Source: Sulfitobacter sp. F26204 (GTDB lineage: Bacteria; Pseudomonadota; Alphaproteobacteria; Rhodobacterales; Rhodobacteraceae). From it: DNA of 64,000 bases. The DNA lies in assembly GCF_026410305.1 (NCBI RefSeq), contig NZ_JAPMLQ010000007.1:186001-250000 (forward strand), read 5' to 3'. The notes beneath the pieces are model-generated. The model ran no database searches. It was not told the origin of the DNA and was given only the letters and a program-made list of their open reading frames with translations. Positions 18,946 through 27,860 of the stretch are shown piece after piece; position 1 is the first letter of the stretch; each line of letters begins with the position of its first letter. The position numbers and the translations under genes are program-made.

Positions 18946-20868
18946 TTGGGAAATGTTCGCAATCTTGCGTTTTGGGTCGTACTAATGTTGCTTGTGTTGG
19001 CGTTGTTCAACCTGTTCAGCGGCTCCAGCGGTAATTTGCAAAGCAATGAGGTGACCTATTCCGAATTTGTGAGTTCGGTTGAAGGTGGCGAAGTACGCAA
19101 CGCGACACTGGACGGTGAACAGGTGCGCTTTCGTAAAGCTGACGGTGTCGATTATATCGCGATCAAACCGGAAGATGCAGAGATCACCAATCTTTTGATC
19201 AACAACAATGTCCCCTTGCAGGCACGCCCACAACAGCAATCCGGTTTTCAGACCTTTCTGATGTCATTGCTGCCGATCGTCCTGCTGATCGGCGTCTGGA
19301 TCTATTTCATGAACCGGATGCAGGGCGGGGGCAAAGGCGGAGCGATGGGCTTTGGTAAATCCAAAGCCAAGATGCTTACCGAAAAACATGGCCGTGTGAC
19401 CTTTGACGATGTTGCCGGCATTGACGAAGCCAAGGAAGAACTGGAAGAGATCGTAGAGTTTCTTCGTAACCCGCAAAAGTTTTCACGTCTTGGCGGGAAA
19501 ATTCCCAAAGGTGCCCTTCTTGAAGGCCCTCCCGGTACGGGTAAGACCCTGCTGGCGCGCGCAATTGCAGGCGAGGCGGGCGTGCCGTTCTTTACAATTT
19601 CAGGCTCGGACTTTGTCGAGATGTTTGTTGGTGTCGGTGCATCCCGTGTGCGCGACATGTTTGAACAGGCCAAAAAGAACGCGCCTTGTATCGTGTTCAT
19701 CGACGAAATCGACGCAGTCGGCCGGTCCCGCGGGGCCGGGTATGGCGGTGGCAATGACGAACGCGAGCAGACGCTGAACCAGCTTCTTGTTGAAATGGAT
19801 GGTTTCGAAGCCAACGAAGGCGTGATCATCATTGCGGCGACCAACCGAAAGGATGTGTTGGACCCCGCCTTGCTGCGGCCAGGCCGTTTTGACCGGCAGG
19901 TTACTGTTGGCAATCCTGACATCAAGGGGCGCGAGAAAATTCTTGGTGTGCATGCCCGCAAGACGCCGCTCGGCCCAGACGTAGACCTACGTATCATTGC
20001 CCGTGGCACTCCCGGTTTTTCAGGGGCGGATCTGGCCAACCTCGTGAATGAGGCAGCATTGGGCGCGGCGCGCCTTGGCCGTCGTTTTGTTACCATGATC
20101 GACTTTGAATCCGCCAAGGACAAGATCATGATGGGGGCAGAGCGACGCTCTATGGTGATGACGGCTGCACAAAAGGAAATGACTGCCTACCATGAGGCCG
20201 GTCACGCATTGGTTGGCATGTTGCTGCCGAAATGTGATCCTGTTTACAAGGCCACGATCATTCCGCGCGGCGGGGCATTGGGCATGGTGATGAGCCTGCC
20301 CGAAATGGACCGGTTGAACATGTTCAAGGATGAATGCCACCAGCGGCTTGCCATGACTATGGCAGGCAAGGCTGCGGAAATTCACAAATACGGTGAAGAA
20401 GCGGTTTCCAATGGTCCGGCAGGCGATATCCAGCAAGCATCTGCGCTTGCACGTGCGATGGTCCTGCAGTGGGGCATGTCTGACAAGGTCGGCAACATCG
20501 ACTATTCCGAAGCTGCTCAAGGCTATCAGGGAAGCACCGGTGGATTTTCGGTCTCGGCCAATACCAAGGAACTGGTTGAGAAAGAAGTGCAGGGGTTCAT
20601 TCAGGATGGCTATGAATGGGCGGCCAGGTTGATCAAGGAAAACGAAGAAAAATTTGAACGACTGGCGCAGGGGCTGCTGGAATATGAGACCCTGACTGGC
20701 GGCGAAATCCAACGTGTCATGGACGGGCTGCCTCCGGTTTCCGAGAATGACGATGATGAGGATGGCAAAGGCGACAAACCAAGCCTGACAGCCATTCCCA
20801 AGGCAAAGGGAAAAGGTAAGAAAACGCCGTCTGATGATGGCGGGATGGAGCCCGAACCCTCGGTCTGA
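18946..20868 (+). CDS. ftsH: ATP-dependent zinc metalloprotease FtsH
   Basis: FtsH is the membrane-anchored AAA+ protease for membrane-protein quality control and, in many bacteria, turnover of RpoH. The 640-residue protein has two membrane helices (about 6-25 and 104-121) around a small periplasmic domain, Walker A GPPGTGKT (194-201), the SRH region, and the zinc-binding HEAGH (416-420). The start is TTG 18946, seven bases after TAGGAG and matching the family N-terminus; the frame is open upstream to 18871 but without a ribosome binding site. The C-terminus is Lys/Asp-rich. Confidence 0.96.
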   Translation: MGNVRNLAFWVVLMLLVLALFNLFSGSSGNLQSNEVTYSEFVSSVEGGEVRNATLDGEQVRFRKADGVDYIAIKPEDAEITNLLINNNVPLQARPQQQSGFQTFLMSLLPIVLLIGVWIYFMNRMQGGGKGGAMGFGKSKAKMLTEKHGRVTFDDVAGIDEAKEELEEIVEFLRNPQKFSRLGGKIPKGALLEGPPGTGKTLLARAIAGEAGVPFFTISGSDFVEMFVGVGASRVRDMFEQAKKNAPCIVFIDEIDAVGRSRGAGYGGGNDEREQTLNQLLVEMDGFEANEGVIIIAATNRKDVLDPALLRPGRFDRQVTVGNPDIKGREKILGVHARKTPLGPDVDLRIIARGTPGFSGADLANLVNEAALGAARLGRRFVTMIDFESAKDKIMMGAERRSMVMTAAQKEMTAYHEAGHALVGMLLPKCDPVYKATIIPRGGALGMVMSLPEMDRLNMFKDECHQRLAMTMAGKAAEIHKYGEEAVSNGPAGDIQQASALARAMVLQWGMSDKVGNIDYSEAAQGYQGSTGGFSVSANTKELVEKEVQGFIQDGYEWAARLIKENEEKFERLAQGLLEYETLTGGEIQRVMDGLPPVSENDDDEDGKGDKPSLTAIPKAKGKGKKTPSDDGGMEPEPSV

Positions 20869-20905
20869 TCAATGTCAGTTCAGGTATCGCCACAAAAAGT
20901 CATGA

Positions 20906-20930
20906 GGCTCCGCATTCGCGGGGCCTTTTC
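20906..20930 (+). terminator. Intrinsic terminator after ftsH
   Basis: GGCTCCGC-ATTC-GCGGGGCC forms an 8-bp stem with one G-U pair, followed by TTTTCTTTT. It lies about 40 bases after the ftsH stop and closes the ruv-tol-tilS-ftsH region. Confidence 0.8.
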
Positions 20931-20978
20931 TTTTGGCACGCCCGAAAGCATTGTGACCCCCATCGCAGGAGAAACTTG

Positions 20979-21557
20979 ATGCCCGAACTTGTGACGACGG
21001 ATCATACCGCCAGAATCGTCTGGTTGGGGAAGGTGCCTGAAAACCGTAGCAACATTCGATCTGAACCGGTCCGCGAGGCCTTTGCCAGTTATGAAGGGTT
21101 CGCAGGCGATTATCATGCCGGTCTGACACGAGCGTCATGTGTGCGTGTGCAGACCCAACATCCCAAAGGCACCGAAATCCGAAATGTGCGCCAGTTTTCG
21201 GTCCTGTCCAGCGAAGAGATCGCCGAGATCGCGGCCGACATGGGTGTTGCCGCACTGGACCCGGCTCAGTTTGGCGCATCCATCGTTATCGAAGGCATTG
21301 CGGATTTCACCCATGTACCCCCAAGTTCCAGACTTCAGGCGGAAAACGGAACCACAATTGTAGTCGACATGCTGAACGGCCCATGCAATTTTCCCGCACG
21401 CGAGATAGAAAAAGACGAACCCGGTCACGGCAAAGCATTTCTGGCAGCGGCCAGAGGACGGCGCGGTGTCTGCGCCTGGGTGGAACGTCAGGGAGAACTG
21501 AAGGTTGGCGATAAACTGTTTCTGCATATTCCCGCCCAACGCGCCTGGGCACCGTAA
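20979..21557 (+). CDS. MOSC domain protein
   Basis: A 192-residue protein with the beta-rich MOSC (molybdenum cofactor sulfurase C-terminal) fold. It contains the diagnostic NGPC cysteine motif (about residue 128) and conserved stretches GDYHAGLTR and EIRNVRQFSVLS. Stand-alone MOSC proteins are thought to move sulfur or bind molybdenum cofactor; the substrate here is unknown. ATG 20979 has AGGAG six bases upstream. It lies alone between the ftsH terminator and fhs. Confidence 0.85.
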   Translation: MPELVTTDHTARIVWLGKVPENRSNIRSEPVREAFASYEGFAGDYHAGLTRASCVRVQTQHPKGTEIRNVRQFSVLSSEEIAEIAADMGVAALDPAQFGASIVIEGIADFTHVPPSSRLQAENGTTIVVDMLNGPCNFPAREIEKDEPGHGKAFLAAARGRRGVCAWVERQGELKVGDKLFLHIPAQRAWAP

Positions 21558-21621
21558 GCGGGCAAACCCTCGCGCGCGAATGGAACGCTGCAATAGTGCC
21601 TCGCCGCTTCGGAAGGTGGAA

Positions 21622-21699
21622 ATGTCGGAAACGCAACCTCAATTCAAGGGGGCAGGCGGCTATGACTATGCGACAACGACTTGTATCAGGGGATTCTGA
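21622..21699 (+). CDS. Possible 25-residue ORF just upstream of fhs
   Basis: ATG 21622 is preceded by GGAAGGTGG, a good ribosome binding site, and the frame ends at TGA 21697-21699, directly adjoining the fhs start at 21700. The predicted peptide is MSETQPQFKGAGG... ending TTCIRGF. It has no known relative to me. It may be a leader peptide coupled to fhs. Confidence 0.35.
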   Translation: MSETQPQFKGAGGYDYATTTCIRGF

Positions 21700-23376
21700 A
21701 TGGCTTATAAAACCGACATCGAAATAGCACGCGCAGCGTCAAAACAACCCATTCAGGAGATTGGTGCAAAACTGGGCATCGGCAGCGGGGATCTGCTGCC
21801 CTATGGCCATGACAAGGCCAAGGTTAGCCAGGCCTTCATCAATTCCGTTCAGGATCGCAAGGATGGCAAGCTGATCCTTGTCACAGCGATCAATCCTACT
21901 CCGGCTGGCGAAGGCAAGACGACGACAACCGTGGGCCTGGGTGATGGCCTGAACCGCATCGGCAAGAAAGCCGCCGTCTGTATTCGCGAAGCATCCCTGG
22001 GACCGAATTTCGGGATGAAGGGCGGGGCGGCCGGTGGTGGTTACGCGCAGGTTGTTCCGATGGAAGAAATGAACCTGCACTTTACCGGCGATTTCCACGC
22101 GATCACTTCGGCGCATTCGTTGCTGTCGGCGATGATCGACAACCACATTTACTGGGGAAATGCGCTTGAGATCGACACCCGTCGCGTTGTCTGGCGCCGC
22201 GTGGTCGACATGAACGACCGTGCCCTGCGCCAAATCACCGCTTCATTGGGTGGCGTGGCCAACGGCTTCCCCCGTGAAACCGGCTTTGACATTACGGTTG
22301 CATCCGAAGTAATGGCGATCCTCTGTTTGGCCAAAGACCTTGCCGACCTGCAAGAGCGTTTGGGAGCGATGATCGTGGCTTATCGACGCGACCGCACACC
22401 GGTATTTGCACGTGACATCAAGGCGCACGGCGCGATGACAGTTCTGCTGAAGGACGCCATGCAGCCAAATATCGTGCAAACGCTCGAAAACAACCCCGCC
22501 TTTGTTCATGGAGGTCCTTTTGCCAATATCGCACATGGATGTAATTCGGTAATTGCGACGACAACCGCCTTGAAACTGGCAGATTACGTTGTGACCGAAG
22601 CGGGCTTTGGTGCTGACCTTGGTGCCGAAAAATTTCTTAACATCAAATGTCGTAAGGCCGGTCTTGCACCGTCCTGTGTGGTTGTCGTGGCCACCGTGCG
22701 CGCAATGAAGATGAACGGCGGCGTTGCCAAGGCCGATCTGGGGACAGAGAATGTCGAAGCTGTGAACAGCGGCTGTGCAAACCTTGGACGCCATATCGAA
22801 AATATGAAATCCTTTGGCGTGCCTGTAGTCGTGGCGATCAACCATTTTGTCACCGATACCGATGCCGAAGTGCAGGCGGTGAAGGACTATGTGGCAACTC
22901 AGGGTGCCGAAGCGGTTCTGTCGCGGCATTGGGAACTGGGTTCTGAAGGCTCCGCCGACCTTGCCGCCAAAGTTGTCGAAACCATTGAAACGAGCGAAAG
23001 CAACTTCACGCCGATTTATCCGGACGAAATGTCCTTGTCTGACAAGATCAACACCATCGCCACCAAGATTTACCGAGCCGATTCAGCGAAGATGGATCAA
23101 AAAATCCTGAACCAGTTGAAGGATTGGGAAGACCAGGGCTATGGCAACTTGCCGGTCTGCATGGCAAAAACCCAGTACAGCTTTACCACGGACCCTGAAC
23201 GCCGTGGCGCGCCAACGGGTTTTGACATTCCGGTACGGGAGGTGCGCCTCTCGGCTGGGGCAGGTTTTGTGGTCGCCATCTGCGGCGAGATCATGACGAT
23301 GCCCGGCTTGCCACGCGTGCCATCTGCGGAAAGCATTGGCTTGAATGATGCTGGCGAAGTTGAAGGCTTGTTCTAA
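21700..23376 (+). CDS. fhs: Formate-tetrahydrofolate ligase
   Basis: Fhs makes 10-formyltetrahydrofolate from formate, ATP and tetrahydrofolate. The 558-residue protein is full length, with the P-loop [10 protein letters not shown] (67-76), [22 protein letters not shown] for nucleotide and potassium binding, and LTGDFHAI-like HFTGDFHAI. folD follows, so together they interconvert formate with methylene-tetrahydrofolate. In marine Rhodobacterales this route handles C1 units from methylated compounds such as DMSP, glycine betaine or methylamines. Confidence 0.97.
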   Translation: MAYKTDIEIARAASKQPIQEIGAKLGIGSGDLLPYGHDKAKVSQAFINSVQDRKDGKLILVTAINPTPAGEGKTTTTVGLGDGLNRIGKKAAVCIREASLGPNFGMKGGAAGGGYAQVVPMEEMNLHFTGDFHAITSAHSLLSAMIDNHIYWGNALEIDTRRVVWRRVVDMNDRALRQITASLGGVANGFPRETGFDITVASEVMAILCLAKDLADLQERLGAMIVAYRRDRTPVFARDIKAHGAMTVLLKDAMQPNIVQTLENNPAFVHGGPFANIAHGCNSVIATTTALKLADYVVTEAGFGADLGAEKFLNIKCRKAGLAPSCVVVVATVRAMKMNGGVAKADLGTENVEAVNSGCANLGRHIENMKSFGVPVVVAINHFVTDTDAEVQAVKDYVATQGAEAVLSRHWELGSEGSADLAAKVVETIETSESNFTPIYPDEMSLSDKINTIATKIYRADSAKMDQKILNQLKDWEDQGYGNLPVCMAKTQYSFTTDPERRGAPTGFDIPVREVRLSAGAGFVVAICGEIMTMPGLPRVPSAESIGLNDAGEVEGLF

Positions 23377-23383
23377 GGGACGC

Positions 23384-23432
23384 GTGGGTTTTACCCACCC
23401 TACAGAGATTGCGTAGGGAGGGTGAAATCCAC
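23384..23432. repeat. Palindromic element between fhs and folD
   Basis: Two 20-base arms (23384-23403 and 23413-23432) pair around a 9-base loop with one mismatch and two G-U pairs. The left arm is itself a palindrome (GTGGGT-TTT-ACCCAC). The form resembles short dispersed repeats with a GTAGGGTGGG core that I recall from many proteobacteria. It sits inside the operon, so it may be an RNA hairpin affecting folD expression. Confidence 0.6.
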
Positions 23433-23445
23433 CGAAAGGATTGAA

Positions 23446-24348
23446 ATGACAGCAAAGATTATCAACGGCAAAGAGTTTGCCGCCCGCGTGCGCGGTCAGG
23501 TCGCCGAGCACGTGACCCGCCTGAAAAATGACCACGGCATCACACCGGGACTGGCGGTTGTGCTGGTGGGCGAAGATCCTGCTTCTCAGGTCTATGTGCG
23601 CTCCAAGGGCAAAATGACCGTTGAGGTCGGAATGAAATCGGTCGAACACAAACTGGATGCCGACACTTCTGAAAAAGACCTGCTTGCTGTGATTGATCAA
23701 TTGAACACCGACCCTGAAATTCACGGTATTCTGTGTCAACTCCCGCTGCCTGAACATCTCAACGAAGACTTGATCATCAATTCCATTGATCCTGCCAAGG
23801 ATGTCGATGGTTTTCATATCTCAAACGTTGGTCTGTTAGGCACCGGGCAGAAATCCATGGTGCCTTGTACGCCGTTGGGTTGCCTCATGATGTTGCGTGA
23901 CCATCACGGTTCAATCTCCGGCATGGATGCGGTTGTCATCGGCCGTTCCAACATCGTGGGCAAGCCGATGGCGCAGCTTTTGCTAAATGACAGTTGCACC
24001 GTTACCATCGCCCATTCGCGCACCAAGGATCTGGCTGATGTGGTGCGTCGTGCCGACATCGTCGTAGCTGCTGTTGGTCGTCCTGAAATGGTGCCCGGCG
24101 ACTGGATCAAGGAAGGGGCGACAGTCATTGATGTGGGCATCAACCGGCTTGATGCGCCGGAAAAGGGTGAGGGCAAGACCAAGCTGGTGGGTGACGTGGA
24201 TTATGACACATGTTCCGCGCGCGCTGGTGCCATCACACCTGTTCCCGGCGGGGTCGGCCCGATGACCATCGCTTGTCTGCTGGCCAATACCGTCACCGCC
24301 TGTTGCAGAGCCAACGGGCTGGATGAACCGGAAGGGTTGACCGCATAG
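23446..24348 (+). CDS. folD: Methylene-THF dehydrogenase / methenyl-THF cyclohydrolase FolD
   Basis: FolD (300 residues) is bifunctional: NADP-dependent oxidation of methylene-THF and hydrolysis of methenyl-THF. YVRSKGK places Tyr50 and Lys54 at the standard catalytic positions; GRSNIVGKP and [10 protein letters not shown] are the family cofactor and substrate loops. ATG 23446 follows GAAAGGA; the frame opens earlier at GTG 23422, which lies inside the palindromic repeat. Confidence 0.96.
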   Translation: MTAKIINGKEFAARVRGQVAEHVTRLKNDHGITPGLAVVLVGEDPASQVYVRSKGKMTVEVGMKSVEHKLDADTSEKDLLAVIDQLNTDPEIHGILCQLPLPEHLNEDLIINSIDPAKDVDGFHISNVGLLGTGQKSMVPCTPLGCLMMLRDHHGSISGMDAVVIGRSNIVGKPMAQLLLNDSCTVTIAHSRTKDLADVVRRADIVVAAVGRPEMVPGDWIKEGATVIDVGINRLDAPEKGEGKTKLVGDVDYDTCSARAGAITPVPGGVGPMTIACLLANTVTACCRANGLDEPEGLTA

Positions 24349-24405
24349 GATCGCCAGATCGCTTTTGCCAAAGGCACACGGCCCCATGAGGGACGTTCCA
24401 TTCCC

Positions 24406-25182
24406 CTAATCGGCCTGCGCCCTGTCGCTGCTGTACAAGGAAGGTTTATTCGGCACGGCGGATGTGGTGCGCGCCTTTATTTGTTGTGCCAGATAAGCAC
24501 CGATCAGCGCTGATCCCTTGACCGATGGATGGGTGTTGTCGGATGCAAACAATGCCGGATCGTTGCGGTTTATCACATCTTCGGAATCCAGAAATGTGAT
24601 GCCCTGCCGTGACATTGCCCAGCGTGCCAGGCGTTTTTCAATTTCAACCAGATCGTCGCGGCAACCCTTGAACGAGGTCTGGCCCGATCCGGCATAATAT
24701 CCCATCCAAATCACCTGCGCGCCGGTGCTCTGGCGTAACTTTTGGATAAAGGATGGGATTGACCCCTGCATTGCATCAGGGTTGATCAAGGCATCGACAG
24801 TCTGCCCACAGGCGCCGCAGCCACAATCGGCCCCCAGATCATTGGCACCGCCATTGACGACGACCCAGTTCCAGCGCCCACCGGGAAATTGCCGTTGAAT
24901 ATCGAGCCCGACGGCAGCTGCGACCGCGGAAGAATTGTCAAATTGAGCGCCAGGCACGGCCTTGCTTACCACGCGACGGCCCAGGGTTCTTTGCATCGCG
25001 TCCGGAATCGACGCATTTGCCAGGCTGTTCCAGGCCATGATGGAATCGCCTAAAACCAGAATGTCACCGCCGCCGCGCGGTGCCGGATCTGTACATGCAG
25101 ACAGGATGAAAAATACGGGAAGTGTTGCGATGATCCGCAACAAGCGCGACAAGCTGAAGATTGATGATCTGACAGTGTTCAT
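24406..25182 (-). CDS. SGNH/GDSL-family hydrolase lipoprotein
   Basis: The 258-residue precursor begins with a basic signal and a lipobox (FILSAC, Cys29-30), so it should be a lipoprotein. The mature part has the SGNH blocks: LGDSI (catalytic Ser), a Gly in block II, GGANDLG (Asn block) and DNTHPS with the Asp-His pair near the C-terminus. A run of cysteines (CGCGACG) near the middle is unusual for this family. The substrate could be an ester on glycan or lipid. It is convergent with folD. Confidence 0.82.
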   Translation of the reverse strand: MNTVRSSIFSLSRLLRIIATLPVFFILSACTDPAPRGGGDILVLGDSIMAWNSLANASIPDAMQRTLGRRVVSKAVPGAQFDNSSAVAAAVGLDIQRQFPGGRWNWVVVNGGANDLGADCGCGACGQTVDALINPDAMQGSIPSFIQKLRQSTGAQVIWMGYYAGSGQTSFKGCRDDLVEIEKRLARWAMSRQGITFLDSEDVINRNDPALFASDNTHPSVKGSALIGAYLAQQIKARTTSAVPNKPSLYSSDRAQAD

Positions 25183-25391
25183 TCACCGCATCTAGGTCTG
25201 AATGATGAAAGGTAAAGCCGCAGGGCAGGACCTCATCCAAACGGTTTCGTGAGGAAGCCGAGAGCGGATGAAGCCGAGGTTGGGCACCAAATAGGAGCGG
25301 ATACCGATACGAGGTGTCACCGGAATGCCTGTGAAGACGGTTTGCCCAATGGCAAATGCCCGCTTGAGTGGTGTCTTGTGGTTTGGCCTGT

Positions 25392-25422
25392 CACCCTTTG
25401 GCAAATGTCATGCCAAAGGGTG
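25392..25422. other. Perfect 12-bp stem-loop upstream of rpoH
   Basis: CACCCTTTGGCA and TGCCAAAGGGTG pair without mismatch around a 7-base loop. No T-run follows on the plus strand, so it is probably not a simple terminator for rpoH-direction transcription. It could be an operator, or a 3' stem-loop of an upstream transcript. Confidence 0.5.
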
Positions 25423-25459
25423 TGAAGCGTCGGAAAACCCACTCTTTTCCATTTTCTTG

Positions 25460-25487
25460 TGAACCAAACCCGGCCCCCGTGCGTAGG
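25460..25487 (+). promoter_or_regulatory. Candidate RpoE-type promoter of rpoH
   Basis: TGAACC (25460-25465), a 16-base spacer and CGTAGG (25482-25487) match, with one difference in the -35 box, the two promoters found between rpoE and the flavoprotein operon. Transcription would start about 25494, leaving a leader of about 40 bases before ATG 25534. Confidence 0.55.
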
Positions 25488-25533
25488 TATCATATCAGGG
25501 AATTTGCAAGGGCAGAAGTTGAAGGGGGACGGG

Positions 25534-26412
25534 ATGGCGTTGGCGAATGTGCGGGAGGTTAACTTTACCCAAACTGCGATGAAGGCGGAAATGCTGGATG
25601 CAGAGACCGAACTGAAGCTTGCTTACGCCTGGCGGGATGATCGTTGTGAGCAATCCCTGCATCGACTGATCACGGCCTATATGCGCTTGGCAATCTCGAT
25701 GGCCTCCAAATTCAAACGCTATGGCGCGCCAATGAACGATTTGATTCAGGAAGCCGGCCTTGGTCTGATGAAGGCTGCGGACAAATTCGACCCTGACCGC
25801 GGTGTGCGGTTTTCCACATACGCCATTTGGTGGATCAAGGCGAGCATCCAGGATTATGTGATGCGGAACTGGTCCATGGTCCGAACCGGTACGACGTCAT
25901 CTCAGAAATCACTGTTTTTCAACATGCGCCGGGTGCAGGCCCGCCTGGAACGGGAGTCAGCCAGTGCGGGCGTAAAGCTGGACGGCCATCAATTGCGGCA
26001 GCTGATTTCAACAGAGATCGGGGTGCCCCTGCGGGACGTTGAAATGATGGAGGGGCGGCTTTCAGGCTCGGACTATTCCCTGAATGCCACGCAATCCTCA
26101 GAGGATGAGGGCCGCGAATGGATTGATGCGTTGGAAGATGAAACCGATCAGGCCGCCGAAACCGTAGGCAATGCACAGGATCGGGAGAAAATCCGCGAAT
26201 GGTTGCTCCAGGCTTTGGTGAACCTGACGGATCGCGAACGGTATATCGTACGCGAAAGAAAGCTGCGCGACCAAGCCCGCACTCTTGAAAGTCTGGGTGA
26301 TGAACTGGGCCTGAGCAAGGAGCGGGTGCGCCAACTTGAGGCAGCGGCCTTTGAAAAGATGCGCAAAGCACTGGAAACGCAAGGGGATGCGGTACAGCAC
26401 TTTCTGCAATGA
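25534..26412 (+). CDS. rpoH2: RNA polymerase sigma factor, RpoH (sigma-32) family, RpoH2-like
   Basis: A 292-residue group-3 sigma factor. It has region 2 (LIQEAGLGLMKAADKFDP, FSTYAIWWIKASIQDYVMRNW), the RpoH box QKSLFFNMRR (124-133) specific to heat-shock sigma factors, and region 4 with the helix LGLSKERVRQLEAAAFEKM. Its nearness to rpoE-chrR and the RpoE-like promoter upstream suggest it is the RpoHII paralogue, which in R. sphaeroides acts downstream of RpoE under photo-oxidative stress. I chose ATG 25534 behind GGGGGA; the in-frame GTG 25459 would lie upstream of the proposed promoter. Confidence 0.88.
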   Translation: MALANVREVNFTQTAMKAEMLDAETELKLAYAWRDDRCEQSLHRLITAYMRLAISMASKFKRYGAPMNDLIQEAGLGLMKAADKFDPDRGVRFSTYAIWWIKASIQDYVMRNWSMVRTGTTSSQKSLFFNMRRVQARLERESASAGVKLDGHQLRQLISTEIGVPLRDVEMMEGRLSGSDYSLNATQSSEDEGREWIDALEDETDQAAETVGNAQDREKIREWLLQALVNLTDRERYIVRERKLRDQARTLESLGDELGLSKERVRQLEAAAFEKMRKALETQGDAVQHFLQ

Positions 26413-26500
26413 TCTGCAACGCCGTTGTCGATCGAGGTGTGTGTTGCCAAAACAACAGTGGCATGGTGCACCGTCCCCGAAGTGCGTTGAAACAGAAAAG

Positions 26501-27136
26501 TCAGATACGGAACAACGGCTGCAGCAACCGTGGCAACAGCGCTGCAAAACGAAGTGGCGCATCTGTTGCGGCGAGGCAGATACATGCTGCGCCGTCGTCA
26601 GCTTTGGGCGAATGTTCCAGACTGTGATCTGCAACTTCCAGATCACCGACGCCAAAACGCCCCGTGCTGTCGCTAAAGCTGCCTTGCAACACCAAGGTGA
26701 GTTCCATGCCGTTGTGACTGTGGTCGGGCACCGCCTGACCCGGCGGGATGTAGAGTAACCTGACAGAGCCTTCGCTCCCTTGCGACAGGATGCTTTGACG
26801 CGCGCCCATTCCGAGTGATTTCCACCGCGGCGTCTGTCCCTTCAATGCCTCCACCACCGGCGAAGGAAAAATTCCCTTGCGTCCGTATTCAGGTCGAGGC
26901 GTGACAGGATGGTCAAGCTGAGACAGGGTAGCGCCTTTGAGGTCACTGGACAGAACTGCCGTCGCGCCGCTTTCCAAGACAGCACCCCCGATTGCCAAAT
27001 GGGCTTCAAAGGTGGCACGGCAGTCCAGACACATCGAAATATGACTTGCAACAACCAATGCGAAAGGGTGTTCCAGCACGCCGGCGGCAAATGCCGCAAG
27101 CAAGGAATCTGGACTATGGTGTGTGATTGCGTTCAT
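26501..27136 (-). CDS. chrR: Anti-sigma factor ChrR (zinc anti-sigma plus cupin)
   Basis: ChrR holds RpoE inactive until singlet oxygen or related oxidants appear. The 211-residue protein has the N-terminal zinc anti-sigma domain with His6/His7, then HISMCLDC giving His32-x3-Cys36-x2-Cys39, and a C-terminal cupin (about 100-205) with His139, His141, Glu145 and His171, the ligand pattern of the second zinc site that senses the signal. It lies one base after rpoE, in the same minus-strand operon, and is convergent with rpoH2. Confidence 0.92.
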   Translation of the reverse strand: MNAITHHSPDSLLAAFAAGVLEHPFALVVASHISMCLDCRATFEAHLAIGGAVLESGATAVLSSDLKGATLSQLDHPVTPRPEYGRKGIFPSPVVEALKGQTPRWKSLGMGARQSILSQGSEGSVRLLYIPPGQAVPDHSHNGMELTLVLQGSFSDSTGRFGVGDLEVADHSLEHSPKADDGAACICLAATDAPLRFAALLPRLLQPLFRI

Positions 27137-27137
27137 C

Positions 27138-27701
27138 TTATCGCATGTCCTTTAACACATGACGTAAACGGTCAAGACCCAACCGGATCCGTGATTTGAT
27201 AGTTCCAAGCGGGAGCCCCATCTCGGTGCTGATTTCCTGATGAGTCAACTCACCCAGATAGGCCTTTTCGACGATCGTGCGCTGCTCGGGAGACAGTTGG
27301 CGCAATGCGGCCTTTAGGTATTCTGCCTCTTGTTCGACGACCAAGACCTCACTGGCGTCAGGTTCGAATACCGCCCCTTTGAACAAATCTTCGGGAACCG
27401 GCCGGCGTTCCTTGCGCAGCAAGTCAATCTGGCGGTTGCGGGCTATTTGATAAATCCACGCCGAGACCTGTGCACGTGCGGGATCAAACTGATCTGCCTT
27501 GCGCCAGACCGTCAACATCACGTCTTGCACAATCTCCTCGGCCTGCGCTGCGCCACTGCCCGAACGCATCACAAAACCTTTCAGGCGTGGGGCAAAGTGA
27601 TCAAAAAGCAGAGCAAAGGCCGCCCGATCCCGGTTATCCCGAACCGCGATCATACAGGCCGTCTGTGTTGAAATGGGGGGAGCAGGCGGCACTTTCGACA
27701 T
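27138..27701 (-). CDS. rpoE: ECF sigma factor RpoE (ECF11 type)
   Basis: A group-4 sigma factor with region 2 (FAPRLKGFVMRSG, QAEEIVQDVMLTVWRKADQFDP, YQIARNRQIDLLRKE) and region 4 (LTHQEISTEMGLPLGTIKSRIRLGLDRLRHVL). Pairing with ChrR identifies it as the singlet-oxygen responsive type. The frame is open to 27773, but the candidate promoter places the transcript start near 27767. ATG 27701 (MSKVPPAPPI), behind AAAGGAT, gives 187 residues, the usual family length, so I chose it. Confidence 0.92.
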   Translation of the reverse strand: MSKVPPAPPISTQTACMIAVRDNRDRAAFALLFDHFAPRLKGFVMRSGSGAAQAEEIVQDVMLTVWRKADQFDPARAQVSAWIYQIARNRQIDLLRKERRPVPEDLFKGAVFEPDASEVLVVEQEAEYLKAALRQLSPEQRTIVEKAYLGELTHQEISTEMGLPLGTIKSRIRLGLDRLRHVLKDMR

Positions 27702-27773
27702 ATCCTTTGTCGCCCGACAACACAGAAGATGGGCACTTGGAACGGAATATAGGTCAATCATCGACATACCCAT

Positions 27774-27801
27774 ACTACGTCCGCAGATAAATTTTGGATC
27801 A
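27774..27801 (-). promoter_or_regulatory. Candidate RpoE autoregulatory promoter of rpoE-chrR
   Basis: On the minus strand: TGATCC (27801-27796), 16 bases, CGTAGT (27779-27774). Its -35 box is one half of the palindrome GGATCA-ATTG-TGATCC shared with the opposite promoter. Confidence 0.7.
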
Positions 27802-27805
27802 ATTG

Positions 27806-27833
27806 TGATCCGAAAACTTTTTCACAGCGTATC
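27806..27833 (+). promoter_or_regulatory. Candidate RpoE promoter of the flavoprotein operon
   Basis: TGATCC (27806-27811), 16 bases, CGTATC (27828-27833). The start site would be about 27840, about 20 bases before ATG 27861, with AAGGAAC as ribosome binding site. It mirrors the rpoE promoter on the other strand. Confidence 0.7.
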
Positions 27834-27860
27834 AGAATAAAACCACTGCAAGGAACAAGA

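Larger units (their letters stand above)
25183..25533. other. Intergenic region before rpoH
   Basis: These 351 bases hold no supported gene. They contain the upstream end of the SGNH gene's promoter region, a perfect 12-bp hairpin (25392-25422) and an RpoE-like promoter (25460-25487), listed separately. Confidence 0.5.

Noticed and set aside
25192-25404. 70-residue minus-strand ORF before rpoH
   Set aside because: No ribosome binding site, no recognisable family, and it runs through the 12-bp hairpin.
27361-27372. GGTTCGAATACC resembling a tRNA T-loop
   Set aside because: It lies inside the rpoE coding frame and has no tRNA context.
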